From contig NZ_FMXQ01000001.1 of NCBI RefSeq assembly GCF_900104485.1, forward strand, positions 248,001 to 312,000: 64,000 nucleotides of DNA. Direction: 5' to 3'. Within the stretch, counting starts at the first letter, position 1, and each line of letters starts with the position of its first letter. Under the pieces are notes generated by a model. The model did not search any database, had not been told where the DNA came from, and saw nothing but the letters and a program-made list of their open reading frames with translations. Below, in pieces: positions 54,054-62,090 of this stretch. The DNA comes from Bauldia litoralis (GTDB taxonomy: Bacteria; Pseudomonadota; Alphaproteobacteria; Rhizobiales; Kaistiaceae). The position numbers were made by a program, and so were the translations under genes.

Positions 54054-55085
54054 ATGGGCCGCCGCATCACCGGGCCGCGGGCAAGCACCGCTTTCACCAC
54101 CATCGACATCGACAAGCCGGGCAAGCAGAACGGCTTCGTCATGATCCCGCATTCGCCGCATGACGACGCCTGGGGCGTGACCCGCATCCCGATCGGCGTC
54201 ATCTCCAATGGCAAGGGACCGACGGTGATCCTCGAAGGCGGCAACCACGGCGACGAGTACGAGGGGCCGATCACCATTGCTGAGCTTATGCGCGACCTCC
54301 CCGCCGATCAGGTCGAGGGACGGCTGATCCTGATGCCGTCGGTCAACGTTCCCGCGGCCATCGCCGGCCAGCGCACATCCACCGTCGACGGGCTCAACTT
54401 CAACCGGACCTTTCCGGGCGATCCGCGCGGCACCATGACCCAGCAGATTTCCGCCTTCATGTCTGACGAGATCCTGCCGCGCGGCGACGCCTTCATCGAC
54501 CTTCACTCCGGCGGTTCGTCGCTCGACATCCTGCCCAGTTCGGTTGTCGAGCCGGCCGAGGATGCCGAGCTTGAACGCAAGAGCATCGCCGCCAACCGCG
54601 CCTTCGACGCCCCGGCCATCGTCGTCATCAGCAATCTCGGCGACACCCGCACCGCCACCGCGTCGGCCATCGCCTCCGGACTGATCACCGTCGGCACCGA
54701 AATGGGCGGCTGCGGCACGGTGTCGATCGAGGCGCTCGAAATCTGCCGCCGCGGCGTTCGCAACGTCCTGTCCCATCTCGGCGTGCTGCCGGGCCACACG
54801 ATCGAGATCCGCCACGAGAACCAGAAGGTCCTCGAACTGCCCGGCTCGAAGGCTTTCGTCTACGCGACAATGGATGGCGTGTTCGAGGGCTTCCACCAGA
54901 AGGGCCGCGAGGTCCGCGCCGGCGAGGAAGCCGGCCGCATCCACTGCCCGTGGGATCCGACGCGCCCGCCGGAAACCCTCACCTATCAGGCCGACGGCAT
55001 CCTCTACGGTCGGCGTCAGCCCGGCCGCGTCAAACCCGGCAACTGCTGTCTCGTCGTCGCCGCGCCCTACCAGGAAAAGATCTGA
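54054..55085 (+). CDS. AstE/AspA-family deacylase (DoeB-like)
   Basis: This 343-residue zinc hydrolase of the succinylglutamate desuccinylase/aspartoacylase family has the metal motif VILEGGNHGDEYEGPITIAE, the third ligand in FIDLHSGGSSLDI and the substrate arginine in LNFNRTFPGDPRGTM. DoeB (N-acetyl-diaminobutyrate deacetylase of ectoine breakdown) has a similar layout. No ectoine hydrolase gene lies nearby, so another N-acyl or gamma-glutamyl amide is possible. It shares one base with the next gene (TGATG). It begins 135 bp after the alcohol dehydrogenase, possibly from its own promoter. Confidence 0.85.
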   Translation: MGRRITGPRASTAFTTIDIDKPGKQNGFVMIPHSPHDDAWGVTRIPIGVISNGKGPTVILEGGNHGDEYEGPITIAELMRDLPADQVEGRLILMPSVNVPAAIAGQRTSTVDGLNFNRTFPGDPRGTMTQQISAFMSDEILPRGDAFIDLHSGGSSLDILPSSVVEPAEDAELERKSIAANRAFDAPAIVVISNLGDTRTATASAIASGLITVGTEMGGCGTVSIEALEICRRGVRNVLSHLGVLPGHTIEIRHENQKVLELPGSKAFVYATMDGVFEGFHQKGREVRAGEEAGRIHCPWDPTRPPETLTYQADGILYGRRQPGRVKPGNCCLVVAAPYQEKI

Positions 55086-56026
55086 TGATTGAAATCGCCG
55101 ATATCGAAGCCGCGCGGCAGCGCATCGCCGACAAGGTCCGGCACACGCCGGTCACCGCGCTCGACCAGCTCAAGACCCGGCCGCCAACCGAGGCGAAGGT
55201 CTCGCTGAAGCTGGAACTGCTGCAGGTCACCGGCTCGTTCAAGGCGCGCGGCGCGATGAATCGCCTGCTCGCCACGCCGAAGGAGGAGCTCACCAGCGGC
55301 ATCGTCACCGCCTCGGGCGGCAATCACGGTCTCGCCGTCGCCCGCTCCGCCTATGCCGCCGGCGTCCCGGCCACCATCTTCGTGCCCACCGGCGTCTCCC
55401 CCGCCAAGGTTGCCAAGATGAAGGCCTGGGAGGCAAAGGTCGAGGTCGTCGGCGACGAGTGGACGGTGTCGAATGCCGCTGCCCTCGATCTCGTCGCCAG
55501 GACCGGCGCCATCTATTTCCATCCCTTCGCCGATCCGCTGGTCATCGCTGGCCAGGGCACCGTCGGCCTGGAGATCCTCGACGATCTGCCGGACGTCGAC
55601 GCGATCCTCATCGCCATCGGTGGCGGCGGCCTGATATCGGGCATGTCGACCGCCATCCGCGCCCGCCGGCCGGGCGTCAGGATCATCGGCGTCGAGCCGA
55701 CCGGCTCACCGACCCTGAAGGCCTGCCTCGACGCCGGCCGCCTGGTCGAACTGCCGGAAGTGACCTCGAAGGTCCCGACCATGACCTGCCGCAAGACCGA
55801 GGAGATCAATTACGAGATCGTCAGCCGCAATGTCGACGATATCGTGCTGGTTTCCGACGAGGAGATGCAGGCGGCCTCGGAATGGCTGTGGTTCGAGATG
55901 GGCGTCGCCGCCGACCTGTCGGGCGCCGCGTCGCTGGCGGCCCTCAACAAGGGCGTTCCCGGGCTTGAGGACGCGAAGCACATCTGCGCCCTGGTTTGCG
56001 GGGCCGGCGCCGAAGGCACCGGCTAG
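55085..56026 (+). CDS. Threonine/serine dehydratase-like PLP enzyme (fold type II)
   Basis: This 313-residue PLP protein has the Schiff-base lysine in LQVTGSFKARGAMNRLLA, the phosphate/substrate loop TASGGNHGLAVARSAYAAG, and the glycine loop AIGGGGLISGMSTAI. No regulatory ACT domain is present, so it is a catabolic-type dehydratase, similar to the EutB-type hydroxyectoine dehydratase and serine/threonine dehydratases. It would deaminate a beta-hydroxy amino acid, possibly the product released by the upstream deacylase. The start is fixed by the TGATG junction. It converges on the LysM hydrolase with a 5-bp gap. Confidence 0.86.
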   Translation: MIEIADIEAARQRIADKVRHTPVTALDQLKTRPPTEAKVSLKLELLQVTGSFKARGAMNRLLATPKEELTSGIVTASGGNHGLAVARSAYAAGVPATIFVPTGVSPAKVAKMKAWEAKVEVVGDEWTVSNAAALDLVARTGAIYFHPFADPLVIAGQGTVGLEILDDLPDVDAILIAIGGGGLISGMSTAIRARRPGVRIIGVEPTGSPTLKACLDAGRLVELPEVTSKVPTMTCRKTEEINYEIVSRNVDDIVLVSDEEMQAASEWLWFEMGVAADLSGAASLAALNKGVPGLEDAKHICALVCGAGAEGTG

Positions 56027-56031
56027 AGCCG

Positions 56032-56910
56032 CTACTGGCCGGCATCCGCCTCGAAATGATGCGGCACGGTCAGGCGCTTTCCCGCCGGTAGCGGGCGTGC
56101 CGGATCGACTTCGTTGATCGCGGCGATCGCCCATGCCGGCACGCCGAATTGAGCTGCGACGGAAGCCGGCGTGTCGCCGGCGGCCGCGGCGACCGGCACG
56201 CCACCGTCCCACAGGACGATCGCCTCGCCGCGCGGGATCGCATAGGCGATCTGGATCGCCGGGCCGTCCACCGCCGCCGGGCGCTCGGCAACGGCGGCGA
56301 TCTTCTCGACAACCGTCTCCTGCAGGCCGGCAATCCCCGGCAGGTAGCGGTGCATGACCGAGAAATCCTTGAGGTCGACGCTGGCGAAATGACCGCGATA
56401 GTCGCGGGCCGGCTCCGGGTCGCCGCCGCCCAGCGTATTCACCGACGAATAGATATTGACGAAGCGCTCGACATTGGCCGGCACCTTGCCGGCAATCCGC
56501 GTCGGGTCGAGCGTCACGATCAGGTTGACCGGCACGCCCGAGCGCTTGAGCCACAGGGCGAAGCGGATCGCCGAATCGCCGCCGGCCGAATGGCCGATGA
56601 CAATGATCGGCGATTTCCATTCCTCGGCCCTGTAACGGGCGATCGCATCCTTCGCCGGGCGCAGCCAGTTGGTGTAATTGTAGACATCGGCCTCGAGGCC
56701 GCGGGCCCGGATCTTGGCCGCCAGGTTGTCCATCTCCGGACTGGCCAACCGTCCGCCCATCGGCCGGAAGACATAGACCGTGCCGATCACCGGCGCCGGC
56801 GTCTCGGCCCGGGCCTCGCTGCCACCGGGCGCGAACAGGCCCGCCGGCGCGGTGCCGGCGATGAACAGCGATGCGATCAGGAGAAAGACGAAACGAAGAG
56901 CGGAATGCAT
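56032..56910 (-). CDS. Exported alpha/beta hydrolase with C-terminal LysM domain
   Basis: This 292-residue protein begins with a signal peptide (MHSALRFVFLLIASLFIAGT, cleavage about residue 30). A lipase/esterase-like domain follows, with IIVIGHSAGGDSAIRFALWL (nucleophile Ser) and VTLDPTRIAGKV. A C-terminal LysM-like repeat reads GDTPASVAAQFGVPAWAIAA and ends LPAGKRLTVP. LysM binds peptidoglycan, so the enzyme is probably anchored in the periplasm or at the cell wall. The frame is open far upstream, but only the part from 56910 has signals of a start. It is divergent from the Cpx-like operon. Confidence 0.82.
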   Translation of the reverse strand: MHSALRFVFLLIASLFIAGTAPAGLFAPGGSEARAETPAPVIGTVYVFRPMGGRLASPEMDNLAAKIRARGLEADVYNYTNWLRPAKDAIARYRAEEWKSPIIVIGHSAGGDSAIRFALWLKRSGVPVNLIVTLDPTRIAGKVPANVERFVNIYSSVNTLGGGDPEPARDYRGHFASVDLKDFSVMHRYLPGIAGLQETVVEKIAAVAERPAAVDGPAIQIAYAIPRGEAIVLWDGGVPVAAAAGDTPASVAAQFGVPAWAIAAINEVDPARPLPAGKRLTVPHHFEADAGQ

Positions 56911-57078
56911 GAAAATCCCGACCCTGCCGCCCTCGGACGGGATCGGGCCCTGATGAAATCGATCGTGACCGGACCGAACCGGTTCCGATGATGAAGAATC
57001 GCGCATTTCGGCCCTGCCGGCAAGGTCGGTGGACGATTGGCCGCGATGGCCGCTTGCCCGGGATCCGGTGTCCGCGCC

Positions 57079-57093
57079 TTTACAAAACTTTAC
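57079..57093 (-). promoter_or_regulatory. CpxR-box-like sequence (GTAAA-N5-GTAAA)
   Basis: The plus-strand sequence TTTACAAAACTTTAC is, on the minus strand, GTAAA, five bases, GTAAA, a perfect match to the known CpxR consensus. It lies 88 bp upstream of a CpxP-like gene that is followed by CpxR- and CpxA-like genes, and within the 270-bp divergent region shared with the LysM hydrolase gene. Autoregulation of the operon by its own response regulator is the natural reading. The rest of the 56911-57180 gap shows nothing recognisable. Confidence 0.7.
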
Positions 57094-57180
57094 TTTGGCG
57101 AGAAGCGGGCGAAACCTCGATCCACCATTTTCCTGTCTGTCCCCGGCGCCATACAGCGCCCTGATCATGGAGAACAGACA

Positions 57181-57768
57181 ATGAGCGTCAGCGATAACAA
57201 CACCCCCGCAACGCCCGTCCGCGGCCCGCGTCACCGCGGCCGTTTCCTCGGTATTCTCGCCGTCACCGTGATCGCCGTCGGCACCGCGGGCGTCTTCGCC
57301 CGGACCGCGCTGAGCGACGAAGGCGGCTGGCACAGCCGCTGGAACCATTCGGACGGCGCCCGCCACGGCATGATGTTCAAGGCCTCCCTCGATCCGGCCG
57401 AGGTCGAGGAGCGGATCGGCAGGGTCGTCGGGCAGATCGCCGTCGAGGTCGACGCTACCGGCGAGCAGCAAGAAAAGCTGACCGTCATCTTCACCGGCGC
57501 CGCCACCGATCTCATCGCCCTTCGCGGCGAGATCGGCGATCGCGCCGAAACCGCCAAGGAACTGATCGACATGCTCACGGCGCCGACCGTCGATCCCGCC
57601 GCCGTCGAGGCGTTCCGGGCCGAGAAGCTGGCCGTCGCCGACAAAGCCAGCCGCGTCGTCGCCGGCGCACTGGTCGAGGCGTCGGAGGTTCTCACCGCGG
57701 AGCAGCGGGAGAAAATCGGCGACCGTCTGGAGTTTCTTGCTAGGCTCAGCGCGTTCCACCGTGGCTAG
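57181..57768 (+). CDS. CpxP/Spy-like periplasmic regulator protein
   Basis: This 195-residue protein has a short cytoplasmic lead (MSVSDNNTPATPVRGPRHRG), one membrane or signal helix (about residues 21-42, FLGILAVTVIAVGTAGVFA), then an all-helical acidic domain. A C-terminal LTAEQREKIG motif is related to the LTxxQ signature of CpxP/Spy proteins. The start at 57181 has GGAG 8 bp upstream. CpxP binds misfolded periplasmic proteins and inhibits the sensor kinase. Position directly before CpxR- and CpxA-like genes supports the call. The sequence is divergent from E. coli CpxP. Confidence 0.78.
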   Translation: MSVSDNNTPATPVRGPRHRGRFLGILAVTVIAVGTAGVFARTALSDEGGWHSRWNHSDGARHGMMFKASLDPAEVEERIGRVVGQIAVEVDATGEQQEKLTVIFTGAATDLIALRGEIGDRAETAKELIDMLTAPTVDPAAVEAFRAEKLAVADKASRVVAGALVEASEVLTAEQREKIGDRLEFLARLSAFHRG

Positions 57769-57780
57769 CCCGGACGACAC

Positions 57781-58467
57781 GTGACCGGAAAGATCCTCCT
57801 GGTCGAAGACGATGCCCGCCTTGCCGAGATGGTTTCCGGCTATCTCGGCGAGGCCGGGTATCGCACGTCCGTCGCCCCGACCGGCGAGGACGCCGTCGCC
57901 ACCCATGCCGGCGGCCTCTTCGATCTCGTCGTCCTCGACCTGATGCTTCCCGACATCGACGGCCTCGAGGTCTGCAAGCGCATCCGCGCCCGCGCCGACA
58001 CGCCGATCCTCATGCTGACCGCCCGCGGCGACGCCATGGATCGGGTCGTCGGACTCGAACTCGGCGCCGACGACTACCTGCCGAAGCCGTTCGAACCGCG
58101 CGAATTGCTGGCCCGCATCAAGGCGATCCTGCGCCGCGGTCGCGGCGCGGCGGCGACCGAAATCCTTCGCTTCGGCCGCTTGGAGATCGACGTCGATGCC
58201 CGCCAGGCGCGTCTCGACGATGTCGCCGTCGACCTCACCGGCTACCAGTTCGCCCTGCTCCTCGAACTCGCCCGCCACGCCGGCCGGGTGTTGTCGCGGG
58301 ATATTCTGATGGATCGCCTGCGCAACGAGCGGCTGGAAGCCTTCGACCGCTCGATCGACGTCCACATCTCCCGCATCCGCGCCGCGATCGAGGACAACCC
58401 GAAGAAGCCGCGCCGCGTTATCACGGTGCGGGGCGCCGGCTATCTCTTCGCCAGGGCGCAGGACTGA
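57781..58467 (+). CDS. OmpR/PhoB-family response regulator (CpxR-like)
   Basis: This 228-residue regulator has a receiver domain with acidic pocket in ILLVEDDARLAEMV and the phospho-acceptor aspartate in DLVVLDLMLPDIDGLEV, plus the conserved Thr and Lys in MLTARGD and DDYLPKPFEPREL. Its winged helix DNA-binding domain contains RLEAFDRSIDVHISRIRAAI, closely matching the recognition region of CpxR (RLTPFDRAIDMHISNLRRKL). The GTG start follows the CpxP-like stop by 12 bp. It should bind GTAAA-type boxes, one of which lies upstream of the operon. Confidence 0.9.
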   Translation: MTGKILLVEDDARLAEMVSGYLGEAGYRTSVAPTGEDAVATHAGGLFDLVVLDLMLPDIDGLEVCKRIRARADTPILMLTARGDAMDRVVGLELGADDYLPKPFEPRELLARIKAILRRGRGAAATEILRFGRLEIDVDARQARLDDVAVDLTGYQFALLLELARHAGRVLSRDILMDRLRNERLEAFDRSIDVHISRIRAAIEDNPKKPRRVITVRGAGYLFARAQD

Positions 58468-58476
58468 CCGCCCGCC

Positions 58477-59724
58477 ATGAAGCGCCTCTACCGCAAGATC
58501 TACCTGACGATCATCGGCAGCCTGCTGCTCGTCGTTCTGGTCGCCGGCTCGGTCTGGCATCTCGGCGCCCAGCAGCCGACCGTCGGCGCGGCGCTCGATC
58601 TGGCCGGTGACATCGCCCTCGCCGCTCTCCCCGCCGCCGCCGCCCCGGCCACCGCCCAGCAGCAGGCTCTCGACACGCTGGCCGCAAGGCTCGACACCGA
58701 TATCGCCCTCTATGACAGCGCCCGCCAGTTGGTCGCCTCCACCGGCATGGACCTGCCGCTGCCGCGCTGGCGCGATGACGGCGGCTGGTCCCATGGCGCC
58801 CACGGCCCGGCCTACGCCTTCGCCCTCGACGACGGCCGCTGGCTGGTCGTCGATCTCGGCGCCGACAAGCGCAACCCGGTCATCGGCCTCATCCTTTTCC
58901 TCGGCATCATCGCCCTCGTCGTCGGCGTCTCCGCCTATCCCGTCGCCCGCGGCCTGACCCGCCGGCTGGAGCGCCTCAAGGCCGGCGTCGAGACCCTCGG
59001 CGCCGGCGACCTCGCCGCCCGCGTCAGGGTCGAGGGCCGCGACGAGGTCGCCCATCTGGCCGAAAGCTTCAACCAGGCCGCCGCCCGCATCGAGACCCTG
59101 GTCGCCGCCAACCGGATGATGCTGGCCAACGCCTCGCACGAACTGCGCACACCCCTGGCCCGCATCCGGCTCGGCCTCGATCTCCTCGACAAGCGCCCCG
59201 ACGCGAAGCTAAAGCGGGAGTTGCAGTCCGACATCGTCGAGCTCGACCGTCTGATCGACGAGATCCTGCTGTTCAGCCGCCTCGAAGCCAGCCCCGCCCT
59301 CGGCCCCGTCGAGGTGGTCGACCTGCAAGCGCTCTGCGCCGAGGAATGCGCCCGCTTCGACGACTGCGACTTCACCGGCGACAGCGTCATTGTCACCGCC
59401 GACCCGCTCCTCCTCCGCCGCCTGATCCGCAACCTGCTCGAAAACGCCGAACGCCACGGCCGCCCGCCGATCACGGTCACCCTGCACAAGGAAGCCGACC
59501 GCGCCGCGATCCGCGTCCTCGATACCGGCGAGGGCATTCCCGAGGCGGAACGCGAAAAGGTCTTCACCCCCTTCCACCGCCTTGGCGGCGACCGCCCCGG
59601 CGCCGGCCTCGGCCTGTCGCTGGTCCGCCAGATCGCCCGCCTCCATGGCGGCGACGTCGCCGTCTGGAGCGACCCGTCCTTGCGCCTCAGCGGATTCCGC
59701 GTCGACCTTCCGGCAGCCGGTTGA
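58477..59724 (+). CDS. HAMP-domain sensor histidine kinase (CpxA-like)
   Basis: This 415-residue membrane kinase has helices at about residues 9-28 and 131-150 around a roughly 100-residue periplasmic sensor. A HAMP linker with LERLKAGVETLGAGDLAARV is followed by the HisKA phosphorylation site in ASHELRTPLARIRLGLDLL. The HATPase domain has LLENAERHGRPP, DTGEGIPEAEREKVF and GAGLGLSLVRQIA. It starts 9 bp after the response regulator gene, forming a pair with it. It would sense envelope stress. The sensor domain is alanine-rich and unlike E. coli CpxA in detail. Confidence 0.9.
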   Translation: MKRLYRKIYLTIIGSLLLVVLVAGSVWHLGAQQPTVGAALDLAGDIALAALPAAAAPATAQQQALDTLAARLDTDIALYDSARQLVASTGMDLPLPRWRDDGGWSHGAHGPAYAFALDDGRWLVVDLGADKRNPVIGLILFLGIIALVVGVSAYPVARGLTRRLERLKAGVETLGAGDLAARVRVEGRDEVAHLAESFNQAAARIETLVAANRMMLANASHELRTPLARIRLGLDLLDKRPDAKLKRELQSDIVELDRLIDEILLFSRLEASPALGPVEVVDLQALCAEECARFDDCDFTGDSVIVTADPLLLRRLIRNLLENAERHGRPPITVTLHKEADRAAIRVLDTGEGIPEAEREKVFTPFHRLGGDRPGAGLGLSLVRQIARLHGGDVAVWSDPSLRLSGFRVDLPAAG

Positions 59725-59876
59725 CCGCCGGCCGCCCTTGCCACCACCATGCCCGGTACGGCCCGCGACAACGCGCTCCGGTTGATTGCATCGCTGAACT
59801 GGTGTGGCATCAAGTCAGTCGTAGGGCCGCATCGTCGGCCACAATGACCAGCCAGTGAACCGGGATCCCCATTTCC

Positions 59877-61529
59877 ATGAGCAGTTCGGACCAAGCCCTC
59901 CTCGCCGGTAACGTCGCAGTCTCAGGCGCCGAAGCCTTCCCGCATGCCCTTCGCCGCTTCAAGGAGGCGTTCCCGGGGGTCGACTGGCAGGCCAATGACG
60001 CCGCCGCGACCGTCTCCTTGTCGATCGACGACGCGCTGGCCGAAGGGGCTTTCCGCATCGAGACGACCACCGCCCCGTCCATCGCCATCGCCGGCGGCAG
60101 CCTCTCCGGCGTCATCTACGCGGTCGAGCACCTCATCGCCAATGGCGGCACCGACCCGGCCACGCTGGCCGTCGCGCCCGGCACCGTCAGCGAAGCCCCG
60201 GGCCTCGCCTACCGCACCTTCTGGACCTGGGACCACTCGACCAACTGGGAGCTGTCGCAGGTCGGCGTCCAGGAGATCGGCGTCTTCAATCCCTACAGCA
60301 AGCCGCCCGGCGGCTTCCTCGCCGACTATTGCCGGCTGGTCGATTTCTGCAGCCTGAACCGCATCGCCGGCATCGTCATCTACGGCTTCCTCCGCGACAG
60401 CCACGGCGGCATCGAGGCCGCGCAGGAACTCTGCCGCTACGCCAACGAGCGCGGCGTCCGCATCATCCCCGGCATCGCCATCGGCGCCTATGGTGGCGTC
60501 TACTGGGAAGGCGACCACCCCTACAATCTCTCGACCTGGCTGAAGAAGAACCCGCAATTCGCCGCGACCATGGAAAAGGGTGTCGGCTTCCAGCTCGCCG
60601 ATCTCTCCTTCCCGCTCAATTTCCCCCATTCCGACTACACGGTCAGCGCTTGCCCGAGCGCGCCGGAGACCATTGAGTGGATGGAGGAAGCGGTGTCCTG
60701 GCTGGCCGAGACCTTCGACATCGGCGGCATCAACATCGAGAGCGGCGACTACGGCGTCTGCGGCTGCGACCGCTGCGTCGCCCGCCGCAAGAACGACGCC
60801 GAAGCCGCCCGCCGCCGCGACGACCACGGCGATTCGTGGTCGCACACCGACATGGCCGAGAACTTCCCGCGCCTCTATCGCGCCGCCAAGGCGAAGAAGC
60901 CGGATCTGTGGATCTATTGCGAGATGCAGTGGGACAACCTGCTCGATCCCGTCGCCAGCGATGCCCAGACCAGCCTGCCGCCCGGCGCCATCTACCAGCA
61001 CACCGCCAACCGCAGCTTCTGGAACCGGCTCCGCACCGAGCTGAAGCGCGACTATGTCGAGGCGCTGCCGACCCAGCCGAACGTGCTGCGCTGCCAGTTC
61101 GCCTGCCAGTGGAACGGCGACGAGCGCACCGAGCGCTACGCCCTCAACGCCCGGGTCTTCGCCGACATGGCGACGGTCGCCGACAAGGTCGGCATGGACG
61201 GCCTCACCGTCTGGGGCGAGGTTTCCTCCTATTGCGCCACGGCGGAACTCAGCTACCTCGCCTTCGCCCGCTTCTGCTGGGACCCGACGCTGACCTGGGA
61301 GCGCTTCCTCGACGAGGATCTCGCTCCCCGCCTCGGCGGCGGCGAGGCGGCCCGCCGCTTCGTCGAGATCGCCGAGGAGATCGACGCCAACCAGACCCTG
61401 CCGGTGTCCCGCCTCGCCGAACTCCGCGCCACGACGCTCGCCGCGTCGATGGCCGGCGACGGCGAGGTCGCCCGGCGCTGGCTGACCCTCGGCGAGCAGA
61501 TCGCCCGCCGCGAATACATGGGCGCCTGA
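59877..61529 (+). CDS. Unassigned glycoside-hydrolase-like protein
   Basis: I do not recognise a characterised homologue of this 550-residue protein. The N-terminal part (about 1-100) resembles the small alpha/beta domain found before TIM barrels in hexosaminidase- and alpha-glucuronidase-type enzymes (FRIETTTAPSIAIAGGSLSG and VIYAVEHLIANGG). The rest fits a barrel with acidic residues and metal-like clusters: FDIGGINIESGDYGVCGCDR with CVARR (a CGCDRC knuckle), and YCEMQWDNLLDP. No signal peptide is present, so it acts inside the cell. It precedes FucU/RbsD- and ribokinase-like genes, which suggests it releases a sugar from an imported glycoside. Confidence 0.72.
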   Translation: MSSSDQALLAGNVAVSGAEAFPHALRRFKEAFPGVDWQANDAAATVSLSIDDALAEGAFRIETTTAPSIAIAGGSLSGVIYAVEHLIANGGTDPATLAVAPGTVSEAPGLAYRTFWTWDHSTNWELSQVGVQEIGVFNPYSKPPGGFLADYCRLVDFCSLNRIAGIVIYGFLRDSHGGIEAAQELCRYANERGVRIIPGIAIGAYGGVYWEGDHPYNLSTWLKKNPQFAATMEKGVGFQLADLSFPLNFPHSDYTVSACPSAPETIEWMEEAVSWLAETFDIGGINIESGDYGVCGCDRCVARRKNDAEAARRRDDHGDSWSHTDMAENFPRLYRAAKAKKPDLWIYCEMQWDNLLDPVASDAQTSLPPGAIYQHTANRSFWNRLRTELKRDYVEALPTQPNVLRCQFACQWNGDERTERYALNARVFADMATVADKVGMDGLTVWGEVSSYCATAELSYLAFARFCWDPTLTWERFLDEDLAPRLGGGEAARRFVEIAEEIDANQTLPVSRLAELRATTLAASMAGDGEVARRWLTLGEQIARREYMGA

Positions 61530-61619
61530 CCGGCGTCATGGGCATGGTCAATCGGCCCGTTTGACGTTATCGGAACAGGCAAGCCAATCACGCTGAACAA
61601 CACCCGGGGGGAAACCGCA

Positions 61620-62075
61620 ATGCTGAAATCGATCGATCCCGCTCTCAACGCCGAAGTCCTCGGCGCCCTGCGCGCCATGGGCCATGGCGACGACGTCATC
61701 ATCTGCGACACCAACTTCCCGGCCGATTCGGTGGCGCGGCAGACCGTGCTGGGCACCCTGCTGCGGATCGACAATGTCTCCGCCGCCCGCGCCACCAGGG
61801 CGATCCTTTCGGTGATGCCGCTCGATTCCTTCGTCCCCGAGCCGGCGCTGCGGATGGAGATCGTCGACAAGCCGGACGAGGTGCCGCCGGTGCAGGCGGA
61901 GGTCCAGAAGGAAGTCGACGCCGCCGAGGGCCGCGCCATGCCGATGGGCTCGATCGAGCGCTTCGCCTTCTACGACCTCGCCAAGAAGGCCTATTGCGTC
62001 ATCCAGACCGGCGAACGCCGCTTCTATGGCTGTTTCGCCTTCAAGAAGGGCGTCATCCCGCCCGACGCCGATTGA
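61620..62075 (+). CDS. fucU: RbsD/FucU-family sugar mutarotase
   Basis: This 151-residue protein of the RbsD/FucU fold has the start MLKSIDPALNAEVLGALRAM, GHGDDVIICDTNFPADSV, and the C-terminal FALYDLAKKA-like FAFYDLAKKAYCVIQTGERR with FYGCFAFKKGVI. FucU proteins interconvert anomers of L-fucose or related sugars; RbsD acts on ribose. The length and GHGDD motif favour FucU. It is 15 bp before a ribokinase gene and 90 bp after the glycosidase-like gene. It would supply the correct anomer to that kinase. Confidence 0.85.
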   Translation: MLKSIDPALNAEVLGALRAMGHGDDVIICDTNFPADSVARQTVLGTLLRIDNVSAARATRAILSVMPLDSFVPEPALRMEIVDKPDEVPPVQAEVQKEVDAAEGRAMPMGSIERFAFYDLAKKAYCVIQTGERRFYGCFAFKKGVIPPDAD

Positions 62076-62090
62076 GCCGGGACCGCTGAC

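Noticed and set aside
56911-59139. A very long minus-strand open frame extends the LysM hydrolase to over 1000 residues.
   Set aside because: It runs antisense to the CpxP-, CpxR- and CpxA-like genes, which have clear domain motifs; such long antisense frames are common in GC-rich genomes.
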